32,206 nt of DNA from an uncultured Clostridia bacterium (GTDB taxonomy: Bacteria > Bacillota > Clostridia > Lachnospirales > Lachnospiraceae): positions 1-32,206 of the forward strand of contig CANRWA010000042.1 of the NCBI GenBank assembly GCA_947643415.1, written 5' to 3'. The translations under genes and the position numbers were made by a program. Of the stretch, positions 7,259 to 14,849 are shown piece by piece (position 1 is the stretch's first letter; the number at the start of each line of letters is the position of its first letter). Below the pieces are notes generated by a model. That model was not told the origin of the DNA. It did no database searches and saw only the letters and a program-made list of their open reading frames with translations.

Positions 7259-8683
7259 ATGCAGATCACGATCCAGGCAGACCCCACTAATACGAAAACG
7301 GCACTATCTCTTTTGGAGGAAATGGGATACTCCATCCCCTGCAATTGTCATGGCAGGCGCCACTGCAATGGCAGAAACTATTCTTTTGACTGCTCGCTTG
7401 TTCCGAAGAAACCCATTACCATAACCCTGCCGGAATCTGCCTCTGAAAACATTATAGGAGTCTCTCTGGAAGACAAAGTTCCTGTTATAGGGGCAGGTGA
7501 TGCCATACTGATCGACCTTGGCACTACTACTATCGCTCTGGCATTAATCCACCAGGGCAGTGCTGAATTGCGCCAGACCAGTGTCTTTGCAAATCCGCAG
7601 AAACAGTATGGTTCTGATGTTATTTCACGGATACATGCTTCTACCCACGGAAAAAGAAAAGCGTTAATGTCCATGATCCGAAAAGCCCTGGCCGAAAATA
7701 TCTGTCAGATCTGCCTGAAAAACCATCAGACACCGGATGATCTTACCCACTGTTATATTGCTGGCAACACTGCCATGATCCATCTTTTAATGGGTTATGA
7801 CTGCACCCCCCTTGCCCGAAGCCCATTTACCTTAAAAGAGGCCTCTCCCTCTCCTTTTCTTTATAAAAACTGTAAAGTACAGATCCTTCCCTGGTTTTCT
7901 GCTTTTGTGGGTGGTGACATCACAGCCGGAATGTATGCCTGCCATATGAATGATACTGCTGCCAGAAAAGATTCTGATACAATACTTCTCATCGATCTGG
8001 GAACAAATGGAGAAATGCTGCTCCGCCATAAAGGTCAGTTCTACTCTGCTGCAACCGCTGCAGGTCCTGCTTTCGAAGGCAATGGCCTGTCCTGTGGCTG
8101 TCCGGGCATTCCCGGTGCCATAAGTGCTGTCCGCCTGATGCCCCTTAGGCCAAAGCTCACCACCATTGATGATCTTCTTCCTGTGGGAATCTGTGGCTCC
8201 GGAGCTGTTTCGTTGTGCGCAGAATTACTGCGCCGCCGCTATATTACACCTGACGGCGTACTCACAGAACGGTTTCCATCAGAGGGAATTCTCCTCGGCC
8301 ACTCACCATCACACGCACCACTCTATTTCACCGCAGATGATCTGCGCCAGATCCAACTCTCTATTGCTGCCATTACTGCCGGGATTGACACTCTGGCTTA
8401 TGAATCCGGTATAGCTCCATCTGATATCTCTACCGTCTGCCTCGGCGGTGGTTTTGGTTTTTATCTTGATCTGGAAGCATGCCAGACACTGGGACTCTTT
8501 TCCTCAATTCCCATCTCCCATATATATCCCATGGGAAATACCTGTCTGCGTGGTCTGTTCCGTTTCGCCTGTGACACAGACACCTCTTCCCCTATTCCCC
8601 TTCCAGCCGCACGCAACATCGACCTTGCCGGGCATCCCTATTTTCAGAAACAGTTTATCCATCACATGACATATTCTGGCTGA
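7259..8683 (+). CDS. ASKHA-domain protein, RACo-like corrinoid protein activator
   Basis: The product has 474 residues. The main part is an ASKHA ATPase core of the DUF4445/RACo type: ILIDLGTTTIALALI (about 85), FANPQKQYGSDVISRI (about 115), CYIAGNTAMIHLLMG (about 165), LIDLGTNGEMLL (about 243), AAGPAFEGNGLSCG (about 265), and VCLGGGFGFYLDLEACQTLG near 400. RACo proteins use ATP to reductively reactivate Co(II) corrinoid proteins of methyl transfer systems. The N-terminus keeps only a short Cys cluster (CNCHGRRHCNG.....C, residues 28-46), as if the 2Fe-2S ferredoxin domain had been shortened; typical members exceed 550 residues. No corrinoid protein or methyltransferase gene is nearby. It is one of two convincing plus-strand genes, and its 3' end overlaps the opposite FHA-like gene by 22 bp. 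Confidence 0.88.
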   Translation: MQITIQADPTNTKTALSLLEEMGYSIPCNCHGRRHCNGRNYSFDCSLVPKKPITITLPESASENIIGVSLEDKVPVIGAGDAILIDLGTTTIALALIHQGSAELRQTSVFANPQKQYGSDVISRIHASTHGKRKALMSMIRKALAENICQICLKNHQTPDDLTHCYIAGNTAMIHLLMGYDCTPLARSPFTLKEASPSPFLYKNCKVQILPWFSAFVGGDITAGMYACHMNDTAARKDSDTILLIDLGTNGEMLLRHKGQFYSAATAAGPAFEGNGLSCGCPGIPGAISAVRLMPLRPKLTTIDDLLPVGICGSGAVSLCAELLRRRYITPDGVLTERFPSEGILLGHSPSHAPLYFTADDLRQIQLSIAAITAGIDTLAYESGIAPSDISTVCLGGGFGFYLDLEACQTLGLFSSIPISHIYPMGNTCLRGLFRFACDTDTSSPIPLPAARNIDLAGHPYFQKQFIHHMTYSG

Positions 8684-9843
8684 GTGATCTCCACCACATA
8701 TTCTCTTTCCCCGATACGAAGTAAATCACCATCATCCAGACGAGTTTTCTGCCATGCCGGAAGTTTCCTGTCATTATGGAATATGTCCAATCCTGATTCC
8801 TCATCTACAACCATAATAATTCCCGCCTCCTGCAGGATATTTACACATGGCTGCCTGCCCCTTCCAGAGTTTCCTGCTCTGATCCGATAAGGAAATTGTG
8901 GGATTGGAATCGTATCTTCTGTTCCTGTCTGCGGAATCAGGCAAACTTTATTCTGTTCCCTTTCTTCATTGTGATATAAAATATTTTTCCCCTTTATCTC
9001 CTGAAAAGATCCTGGTATAGTTTTCCAAGCACCATATCCTGATACAGCAAGAAAGAATAACACGGCGCCAACAAATTTTATCCAGTCAGTTTCCCCTGAC
9101 AACGGACGGCGGAACATTCCCTGCCACCATAATACTGCCGGCAAAACCATTCCTGCCACTAGGATCATACCGGGCAGCAGACAGCCGCGTATCACCAATT
9201 TCTGTTGAGGACGATCTCTGTCTGCCGGCAAAAAAGAAACCTCCTGTGGCTTTAAATATGATACACTATCATCCGTCTCCCCCTTGGATATATCTCCTGT
9301 TTCTTTCGGGATATCATCCACAATATAATCTCGCATCATATTTCTGGTACAGCCCGCCCCTCTGGTCAGTTTGTGCATTCCATAGACAAAAAATACCAGT
9401 TCTTTGTCTTTTTGGTCCATTTTTTCCATGATCCGCTCCAGCAGGCAGCCTACTGATTCTGGTATTCCCTGCTTATAGCCATCATAATAGACTCCCTCCC
9501 ATTTTTCTTTAGAAGGATCATAAAATAAAAACTCCTCCTGTAACACGATGCTCTGGCTGTCCAGCAGGTATTGCTCCACACAATCTGCCATATCAAAAAT
9601 CTGGCAGAACAGCCGTTGTATATCCTTCTGGGAAAAATCTTCCTTTTCCAGATATTTTCTGAGACATATCCTTCCTGATATATCATAAATACATTCTTTC
9701 TGTCCATTGATCCAGCGCAGTTCCAGTGGCAGAAAGCCTTCTATCTCCTGATAGGTAAATATACTGTCACTGATCTCCTCCCTGTCTGTCCCCCGGATCT
9801 TCAGATAGTTGCCTGTTCCATCCTGTATTACCTCACTCTGCAT
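8662..9843 (-). CDS. DUF6382/FHA-like membrane protein of the Tad cluster
   Basis: The product has 393 residues. The start at 9843 is chosen for TTAGGAGGGAG upstream; a longer frame to 9951 overlaps the previous gene. About 220 N-terminal residues form a soluble DUF6382-like domain (FLPLELRWINGQKECIYDIS), two hydrophobic helices follow (about 225-245 and 255-275), then a C-terminal FHA-like strand pattern ending RLDDGDLLRIGEREYVVEIT. The FHA core looks worn: I see no GR..SRxH phosphothreonine pocket, so phosphopeptide binding is doubtful. It is the last gene of the tad cluster, 13 bp after the second tadE-like gene. Such proteins commonly accompany Tad/Flp genes in Clostridia; their role is not established. 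Confidence 0.8.
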   Translation of the reverse strand: MQSEVIQDGTGNYLKIRGTDREEISDSIFTYQEIEGFLPLELRWINGQKECIYDISGRICLRKYLEKEDFSQKDIQRLFCQIFDMADCVEQYLLDSQSIVLQEEFLFYDPSKEKWEGVYYDGYKQGIPESVGCLLERIMEKMDQKDKELVFFVYGMHKLTRGAGCTRNMMRDYIVDDIPKETGDISKGETDDSVSYLKPQEVSFLPADRDRPQQKLVIRGCLLPGMILVAGMVLPAVLWWQGMFRRPLSGETDWIKFVGAVLFFLAVSGYGAWKTIPGSFQEIKGKNILYHNEEREQNKVCLIPQTGTEDTIPIPQFPYRIRAGNSGRGRQPCVNILQEAGIIMVVDEESGLDIFHNDRKLPAWQKTRLDDGDLLRIGEREYVVEITQPEYVM

Positions 9844-9856
9844 GGCTGACTCCCTC

Positions 9857-10303
9857 CTAATATGATTGACCTGTATGACCAGAATAGTGATCCACAATTT
9901 CCCTGTCCCACATATATTTTGCCGGAACGATATCTTCCCTGAATGTCTCATATGCCAGTTCGGCCTTGCCCTGTGTTAATATCTTTTTTAAGAAACTCCA
10001 TGACACCGGCAGGACATAACGGATCTGTACCTTCTTGCCAGACAGTACAGAATTGGCCTTTACACCACGTATCCGAATAAGGAACATTTTTTTATCCAGC
10101 ACCTTCTTCAGATCTTCACACCACTTTTTTGTCTCTGCAGAATCTGTCCGGGAAAGCCATGCTGCTGTCTCTCCATTTGTGACAGATGCTAGGATCATTC
10201 TGTCATGCACATACATCCCGCCATAGCAGATACCCACCAATATCCAGATACAGATACTCATGACAAAAACGGCTTCTACTGTATAAACCCCCTTTACCCT
10301 CAT
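9857..10303 (-). CDS. TadE-like pseudopilin (second)
   Basis: The 148-residue product has a five-residue type IV leader MRVKG followed by YTVEAVFVMSICIWILVGIC. Cleavage after Gly5 leaves Glu at position +5 of the mature protein, the hallmark of substrates of type IV prepilin peptidase. One N-terminal helix is followed by a basic extracellular domain of about 110 residues. It resembles TadE/TadF minor pseudopilins of Flp pili. The start overlaps the prepilin peptidase stop by 4 bp (ATGA), so translation is coupled. Confidence 0.82.
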   Translation of the reverse strand: MRVKGVYTVEAVFVMSICIWILVGICYGGMYVHDRMILASVTNGETAAWLSRTDSAETKKWCEDLKKVLDKKMFLIRIRGVKANSVLSGKKVQIRYVLPVSWSFLKKILTQGKAELAYETFREDIVPAKYMWDREIVDHYSGHTGQSY

Positions 10304-10719
10304 GTGAACACCACCAATCCATAAGTGGCTGCTGTAAAAGGAAGAAATGGCATTGCATACCTCTTACCAGCCCGCCGGCACAAGATCAGGACACTTCCCG
10401 TCAATGCAGCCAGGAATAAGCTGATCATAAGTACCTCAAAAACTTCTGACAATCCCAATGCGGTTCCCAAAACCATGTAGGCAAGAGCATCACCCTCTCC
10501 CACAGCCCCACGGCTTACCTTGCTGACGATCCAAAGCACAAGTCCAATACTTACACCCGGCAGCCATTCTTCCCATCGATTCTTCCCAATTATGTGAAGC
10601 AGGAAAATCCCTGCTATACATGCTATTCCCGGAATCACAGGTATTTCCCTTTTCCTCAGATCGATCAATGCCATAACCAAAATGTAACTGCCAGAAATAA
10701 TCCATATTATTTTCTCCAA
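10300..10719 (-). CDS. A24 family prepilin peptidase (TadV/CpaA-like)
   Basis: The 139-residue integral membrane aspartic protease cleaves type IV leaders after Gly. The two catalytic Asp residues are visible: Asp20 in MALIDLRKREIP and Asp77 in the GEGDALAYM GxGD motif. It has the minimal length of the TadV/CpaA subfamily without the methyltransferase domain. The start is TTG at 10719, supported by GGAGGGG 4 bp upstream. Likely substrates are the neighbouring tadE-like products, which carry G|xxxxE leaders. Confidence 0.88.
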   Translation of the reverse strand: MEKIIWIISGSYILVMALIDLRKREIPVIPGIACIAGIFLLHIIGKNRWEEWLPGVSIGLVLWIVSKVSRGAVGEGDALAYMVLGTALGLSEVFEVLMISLFLAALTGSVLILCRRAGKRYAMPFLPFTAATYGLVVFT

Positions 10720-10783
10720 TTTTCCCCTCCTGTCTTCCCACCCAATTGGCCCCGGCTACACCATTGAATGCAGAAATAGTCCA

Positions 10784-11569
10784 TTAGCCACCGCCACATT
10801 TACTGCAGGGAGTCCGTTTCCCTGCTTTTGATAATGTGATCTCTTTTATACTTCTCTTGATGCCACTGCAGGAGCGTGTGACATGATAACGGTCACCAAA
10901 ATTTGTGATCCACACCTCCCTGCCAGCAGGCAGTTCTGTTCCCCGTACACATCGTTCACAGGGTTTATATTTTCCACCACCCTCATTCCGAAGATTAGAA
11001 ATATCCGCATATTTCATTTGTGAGATACTTAGCTTCAGATATGTACAGTCCCTTTTTCGATGATAAACCCTTCCCGTCTCTGTCACATATACGACAGCCT
11101 CTTCCTGCTCCTCCTTTTCTGTCCTCTGCTCCACCCCGGTAAATGCCCTGGTATGGACTCTCTGACGAAATCTGCATGTCCCGGCTGGAAGCAGATGGAA
11201 TGGCAGTTTTACCTGATAAACGGCAATCAGGTCAATCTCATCATTCTCCTGCAACAAACGGGATTCTAATAGAGATACCGCCAGCCCCTTCACCTCCAGA
11301 TACGCATTCAATTTCGTCTGATAATAAGCCCTGCTCCCAAACACTCTGCTGCCTGATGCCCCATATTCTGCAGAAGCCTCTCTGGCAATTCTGGTCATCG
11401 CCCATTGTACTTCATCCTGACACTTTGTCAGAAGCCCCAGATACAATATCAGTATCATGGCGAACAGAAAGATCGGCAGCACCAATGCTGCTTCCACTGT
11501 CATAGAGCCTCTCAGAGCGGGAAAGGGTATCCTACTCCCATGGTTTTGCACATTTGTGATAATGCACAT
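10784..11569 (-). CDS. TadE-like pseudopilin with duplicated Cys/His C-terminal module
   Basis: The product has up to 261 residues. ALRGSMTVEAALVLPIFLF has the prepilin-type G|SMTVE cleavage pattern (Glu+5), followed by one membrane helix. The C-terminal half contains two tandem copies of a VY(I)T..G..YH...C........PC..C module (about residues 165-215 and 220-258; CERC and CSKC), likely metal-binding. The start is uncertain. The ATG at 11569 has no ribosome site; the ATG at 11503 has GAGAGG but would remove the leader. The leader-coding part lies inside one arm of a 21-bp inverted repeat (11510-11530), so the 5' end may be rearranged. It lies between the tadG-like gene and the prepilin peptidase gene. 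Confidence 0.78.
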   Translation of the reverse strand: MCIITNVQNHGSRIPFPALRGSMTVEAALVLPIFLFAMILILYLGLLTKCQDEVQWAMTRIAREASAEYGASGSRVFGSRAYYQTKLNAYLEVKGLAVSLLESRLLQENDEIDLIAVYQVKLPFHLLPAGTCRFRQRVHTRAFTGVEQRTEKEEQEEAVVYVTETGRVYHRKRDCTYLKLSISQMKYADISNLRNEGGGKYKPCERCVRGTELPAGREVWITNFGDRYHVTRSCSGIKRSIKEITLSKAGKRTPCSKCGGG

Positions 11570-11647
11570 TATTTTTTTATTTTTAGTATTGATAGATTGA
11601 TCCCCTTTTCTTTATTTTTTTATAGAATACCCTTTCCCGCTCTGAGA
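11510..11647. repeat. Perfect 21-bp inverted repeat around a 96-bp AT-rich segment
   Basis: The arm at 11510-11530 (CTCAGAGCGGGAAAGGGTAT after one T) is repeated exactly in inverse orientation at 11627-11647. One arm covers the leader codons of the tadE-like gene, the other lies in the tadG-tadE gap. Either orientation of the 96-bp insert keeps an open frame into RIPFPALRGSMTVE. In the present orientation a weak promoter (TTGATC, 18 bp, TATAGA, ending about 11626) points away from tadE. It may be a site-specific inversion switch or a leader RNA stem-loop. Confidence 0.6.
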
Positions 11648-11708
11648 TCTGCTGCTGCCCACTCCCGCCAAAACCATTCATTCACGAAAGCAGACAGCTG
11701 CAAAGCAT

Positions 11709-13754
11709 CTACAGATATCCCTTTATGATCTCACAGGTATAAGAGTAATCCTGTATATCGCGCCCCAATATGCCACGGATAACCGGCAGGCGGAAAAGGC
11801 GGGCAGGGAATGTTGCGCTGGCAGAAACTTTCATAGAAAACACACAATTTCCCAACTGAAAATCCGAATATCCATTTTTCACCATATCCCACTGGATCAG
11901 ATCCATTGTCCGGTATAGACGTGTGCTCTGTCGTGTCAGTGCCAGAAACAGAAGAAGGTACTCCTTATATCCAAAGGACTTTCCTGTTCCTTTGCTGAAT
12001 TTCCCTGCCCGTTCTGTGATCACTTTCCCAGACAGCCCAAATATCTCCGGAAAGCGGGTTAATATCTGTGCGGGTGTTTTCAGTACTGGTACATGCCTTC
12101 CCTGCAGGAGGCCGGCGACATCTACAAACCCTTCTACCACAGACCACACAAGCAGGATCAATGTCTGAGTCAGACGGATCAGTGGCTCCAGTCCGGTAAA
12201 TCCTACCACCGCTGCTGCCGCCGCATATGCCTCTGCTTTCTTCGCCTGGTCCCGGTATATCGCACTAAAGTTCACTGGTACCCGTATCAGCAGGATACGG
12301 GATAAGACAGATTCCAGATTTTCTTTATCAGAGCCTTTTCCTGAAACAATGTACTCCCACTGATATTTGAGACTCTTTTCCCAGCCGGGGACTGTCTCAA
12401 TATAACTGGAAAAGCAATCCTGGATATACGAATCCAGACAGAATTCATTTATCCCATACCCGCCAAGCTCTCCAAGAACACCTGACAAAGATGGTTCTTC
12501 CTCTTCTGCCAGTGCCGTAATGCGGTCTCCGTACTCTTCTATGGCATCCGCTGTATCGCCATAGAACCTGGCATAATTGTCTGCCTCTGGCACTTTGGCT
12601 TTCGATATTTTCTCTGTATCCTGGCAGACAAGTTTCAAAATACCATTTCCCCATATTCCTGACAAAGCATCTATCGGGCTTCCCGCTCCTCCCCTCTCTT
12701 CTACTCCGGTATAATCAAATGAAATACTTTCTGTGTCATAATCTTTCCACAATTCCTCCAGTCTCTCTGCCTCTCCTTCCCCCTCTGGCTGCCGGAGTAT
12801 CATACAGGTTTTTGAAAGAATCTCTTTGTTCGTTTCCAGAACTGACATCTGATGAATCAGTTGCTTCATTTTTTTATCATGGTCCGAAAATTCCGAATTT
12901 TTCATTCCGAATTTCTGAAATCCTGTTTTGAGGCTCTGAGATTCCTGAATCGCCTGTTCTGTCAGGGCACAGACCTTTTCCGCTTTTTTCAGGAAAGCCC
13001 TCCGGTCCAATTTTGACCAGTCGTTAGGTGTATGATCAATATGTTTCTTCATTTTGTTCCAAACTGCCTCTGCCGTCACACCAAAATTCTGGCCTTTTAA
13101 TTCCCCCGTGCCAAACATTTTAATAAATTCCTTCTCACAGTATATCTTCCCATCCAAGACAGTGATGCCATCGATCCATTTCATAAGCTTCAATAGCTGT
13201 CCATCCAGATCTGCCATTTCACGCTGCTGCTCTACGGTGTTTTCAATCTCTCCCGCTATATCCTGTGACTGAAGGATATCTGAAGACTTATTCCGCCATT
13301 TCTCCAGTTGCTTTTTTGTAAGCCTGCGGAGCATATACTGATTGATCTCCCTCTGTAATGCTGCTGCACCGTCATCACCCAGATAAGTTCTGTCTGTCAC
13401 CTGTATCTGCCGGATCCCACCACTGAGAAAGTCCATCATCCCCGGTCTGGCCGCCTCCATCGTATCTGCTGCATATCCTGCAATCACTTTCTCATCAGCA
13501 GTTCCGCCGCTCTCCAGAAAAAACAGTCCATAATTATCATATAGCGGCCGGCTGTACTCTGTAAGCAGCGCCTCCACAGATGTACGTATTGTCCTTGCGG
13601 TATGGTTTGCACATGTTGTATATCGGGCCGTTTCCACCAGTGTTCCCAACAGTGCGAGAATCAGTATCCCTGATATTGAGAGAAACACGGTAATACTGCC
13701 CTCTTTCCTAACCAATAATGCTCTTGGAGTCTGCATTGAAACTTTTAAATGCAT
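11709..13754 (-). CDS. TadG-like (DUF5702-type) Flp pilus assembly protein
   Basis: The product has 681 residues. After a basic leader ending VRKEG comes SITVFLSISGILILALLGTL, a TadG-like N-terminal membrane anchor in which Phe replaces the usual Glu+5. The long extracytoplasmic part is helical and charged (residues 60-560) and ends near a second hydrophobic stretch (AYAAAAAVVGFTGLEPLIRL, about 555-575). DUF5702 proteins occupy this position in Tad clusters of Lachnospiraceae. The start is uncertain: ATG 13754, ATG 13736 and TTG 13715 are possible, none with a strong ribosome site, and all lie inside the flp remnant, so translation may be coupled to flp. It is the first intact gene of the cluster in this window. 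Confidence 0.82.
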   Translation of the reverse strand: MHLKVSMQTPRALLVRKEGSITVFLSISGILILALLGTLVETARYTTCANHTARTIRTSVEALLTEYSRPLYDNYGLFFLESGGTADEKVIAGYAADTMEAARPGMMDFLSGGIRQIQVTDRTYLGDDGAAALQREINQYMLRRLTKKQLEKWRNKSSDILQSQDIAGEIENTVEQQREMADLDGQLLKLMKWIDGITVLDGKIYCEKEFIKMFGTGELKGQNFGVTAEAVWNKMKKHIDHTPNDWSKLDRRAFLKKAEKVCALTEQAIQESQSLKTGFQKFGMKNSEFSDHDKKMKQLIHQMSVLETNKEILSKTCMILRQPEGEGEAERLEELWKDYDTESISFDYTGVEERGGAGSPIDALSGIWGNGILKLVCQDTEKISKAKVPEADNYARFYGDTADAIEEYGDRITALAEEEEPSLSGVLGELGGYGINEFCLDSYIQDCFSSYIETVPGWEKSLKYQWEYIVSGKGSDKENLESVLSRILLIRVPVNFSAIYRDQAKKAEAYAAAAAVVGFTGLEPLIRLTQTLILLVWSVVEGFVDVAGLLQGRHVPVLKTPAQILTRFPEIFGLSGKVITERAGKFSKGTGKSFGYKEYLLLFLALTRQSTRLYRTMDLIQWDMVKNGYSDFQLGNCVFSMKVSASATFPARLFRLPVIRGILGRDIQDYSYTCEIIKGYL

Positions 13755-13863
13755 TTGTCACTACAGACGTAATCTTTGTCTTAAATAAGAGCACAAGTGC
13801 TACCAACACCACCATAAAATTAGCCCCCTGTCTGGTAGCCCGCATAAACACTGGCTCTATCAT
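13708..13863 (-). pseudogene. Flp-type pilin gene, 5'-truncated
   Basis: The frame from ATG 13863 to TAG at 13708 encodes 51 residues. From about residue 17 it reads MVVLVALVLLFKTKIT and then VVTNAFKSFN, which matches the hydrophobic core and C-terminus of Flp1-type type IVb pilins. The upstream part lacks the expected (G)xxxxE leader, and an in-frame stop lies at 13894. The 5' part therefore seems replaced, with the breakpoint near 13815. The gene adjoins the mobile-element end at about 13.9 kb. AGGGGG upstream of ATG 13815 could still allow a short product of 35 residues. Confidence 0.6.
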
Positions 13864-13977
13864 CAGCGTCACTGTGTAGCTTCTGTCTTTTTTCTAACCA
13901 TTTTCCGTGAAAACTGTGTACATCGTGCATTAGGTAGAACGTCCAAATTCATAACCTTAGCGACATCTATATAAAGC

Positions 13978-14014
13978 AAAACAGCAGATATATGTTTTCC
14001 ATACTATCCGCTGT
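13978..14014 (-). terminator. Terminator after the DUF6262 genes
   Basis: Arms acagcagatatatg (13981-13994) and catactatccgctgt (14000-14014) form an interrupted stem of about 13 bp, followed on the minus strand by TTTTGCTTT. It lies 26 bp after the last transposon gene stop. Confidence 0.65.
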
Positions 14015-14039
14015 CAGCTGTCTTTCTTAATTTAATTGT

Positions 14040-14423
14040 TTATTTCTTCTGATTGTTTAATTCTCTTGTTAGTTCCTCAATCTTTTTCTCTAACCTGCTA
14101 TTCTCGTTCTCTAATTCTTTTATTCTTTTTTTCAGTTTCATATTTGCACTTTTCAAATTGATATTTGTTTCTTCCAATGCCCTATCAAATATAACTTTCT
14201 TCGGATTGTAACATTCCCCCTGTTGAAGCTGGGCATCATCTAACGCTTTTCTAACTTCTGGATTTCTGTAGAAAAAACTTTTCGCAAATCCAGTGTTTTG
14301 AGCTAGCGCAGTTACCGAAATACGCTCTTTCCTTTCGAGCATTTTCTCAATCTGTTTTATAGCAATATCCGCTTTCTGCTTACTCTTGGCTTGATTCATC
14401 GCAACTATTTTATCGTATTTCAT
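14040..14423 (-). CDS. DUF6262/TnpC-like coiled-coil protein (second copy)
   Basis: The product has 127 residues. The N-terminal half contains a helix-turn-helix-like segment (ISVTALAQNTGFAKSFFYRN, about 35-55) and the C-terminal half is a coiled coil (KKRIKELENENSRLEKKIEE). This is the architecture of DUF6262 proteins and of Tn554 TnpC, which helps set the orientation and frequency of transposition. It is clearly related to the upstream 134-residue protein (same layout: MKYDK start, HTH, FFY, coiled coil), so a tandem duplication. GGGGAG lies upstream of the ATG. Confidence 0.82.
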   Translation of the reverse strand: MKYDKIVAMNQAKSKQKADIAIKQIEKMLERKERISVTALAQNTGFAKSFFYRNPEVRKALDDAQLQQGECYNPKKVIFDRALEETNINLKSANMKLKKRIKELENENSRLEKKIEELTRELNNQKK

Positions 14424-14444
14424 ATCTATTTTCTCCCCTTTTAT

Positions 14445-14849
14445 TTACAATCGTTTCAGTAGAGAGATTTCTTTTCTTCCAAGCTGCTTCTGAAGCTTCT
14501 CCACCTGCTGGCGAAGCTGTTCATTACTCTTAGCAAGTTCCTCATTCTGCGTTTTAGCTCTTAGCAACTCAAGTTTCAAATCAACCATTGTATTTTCAAG
14601 TTCTTTGTCCATTATGACCGGATGCTGATTCTTAAAGATTGCTTCCTGCCTGTGGATGGCATCATCCAGCTCACGCCTAACCATCTGGTTTTTATAAAAA
14701 AATCCTCTGGAAAGCCCCGTCCTCTTTACTAACTCTGCTACGGTAATTCTTTCCATATTATCAAGCATACCAGATATAGCTTTTTTTGCAATCTCCATCT
14801 TCCTTTGGCTCTCGGCCTGCGTAATCTCTATCATTTTATCATATTTCAT
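14445..14849 (-). CDS. DUF6262/TnpC-like coiled-coil protein (first copy)
   Basis: The product has 134 residues. The HTH-like segment ITVAELVKRTGLSRGFFYKN (about 35-55) is followed by a long coiled coil (NEELAKSNEQLRQQVEKLQK). The ATG at 14849 is preferred (AAGGA about 10 bp upstream) over the ATG two codons earlier. It overlaps the end of the third recombinase gene by 11 bp, so translation is coupled. Its role as an accessory factor of the recombinase trio is inferred from Tn554 TnpC and from position. Confidence 0.82.
   Translation of the reverse strand: MKYDKMIEITQAESQRKMEIAKKAISGMLDNMERITVAELVKRTGLSRGFFYKNQMVRRELDDAIHRQEAIFKNQHPVIMDKELENTMVDLKLELLRAKTQNEELAKSNEQLRQQVEKLQKQLGRKEISLLKRL

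Noticed and set aside
11405..11728. Plus-strand open frame of 107 codons across the tadE upstream region
   Set aside because: It is antisense to the tadE-like gene and open mainly because the inverted repeat encodes the same residues on both strands; it is of interest only as evidence that the flipped segment would stay open.
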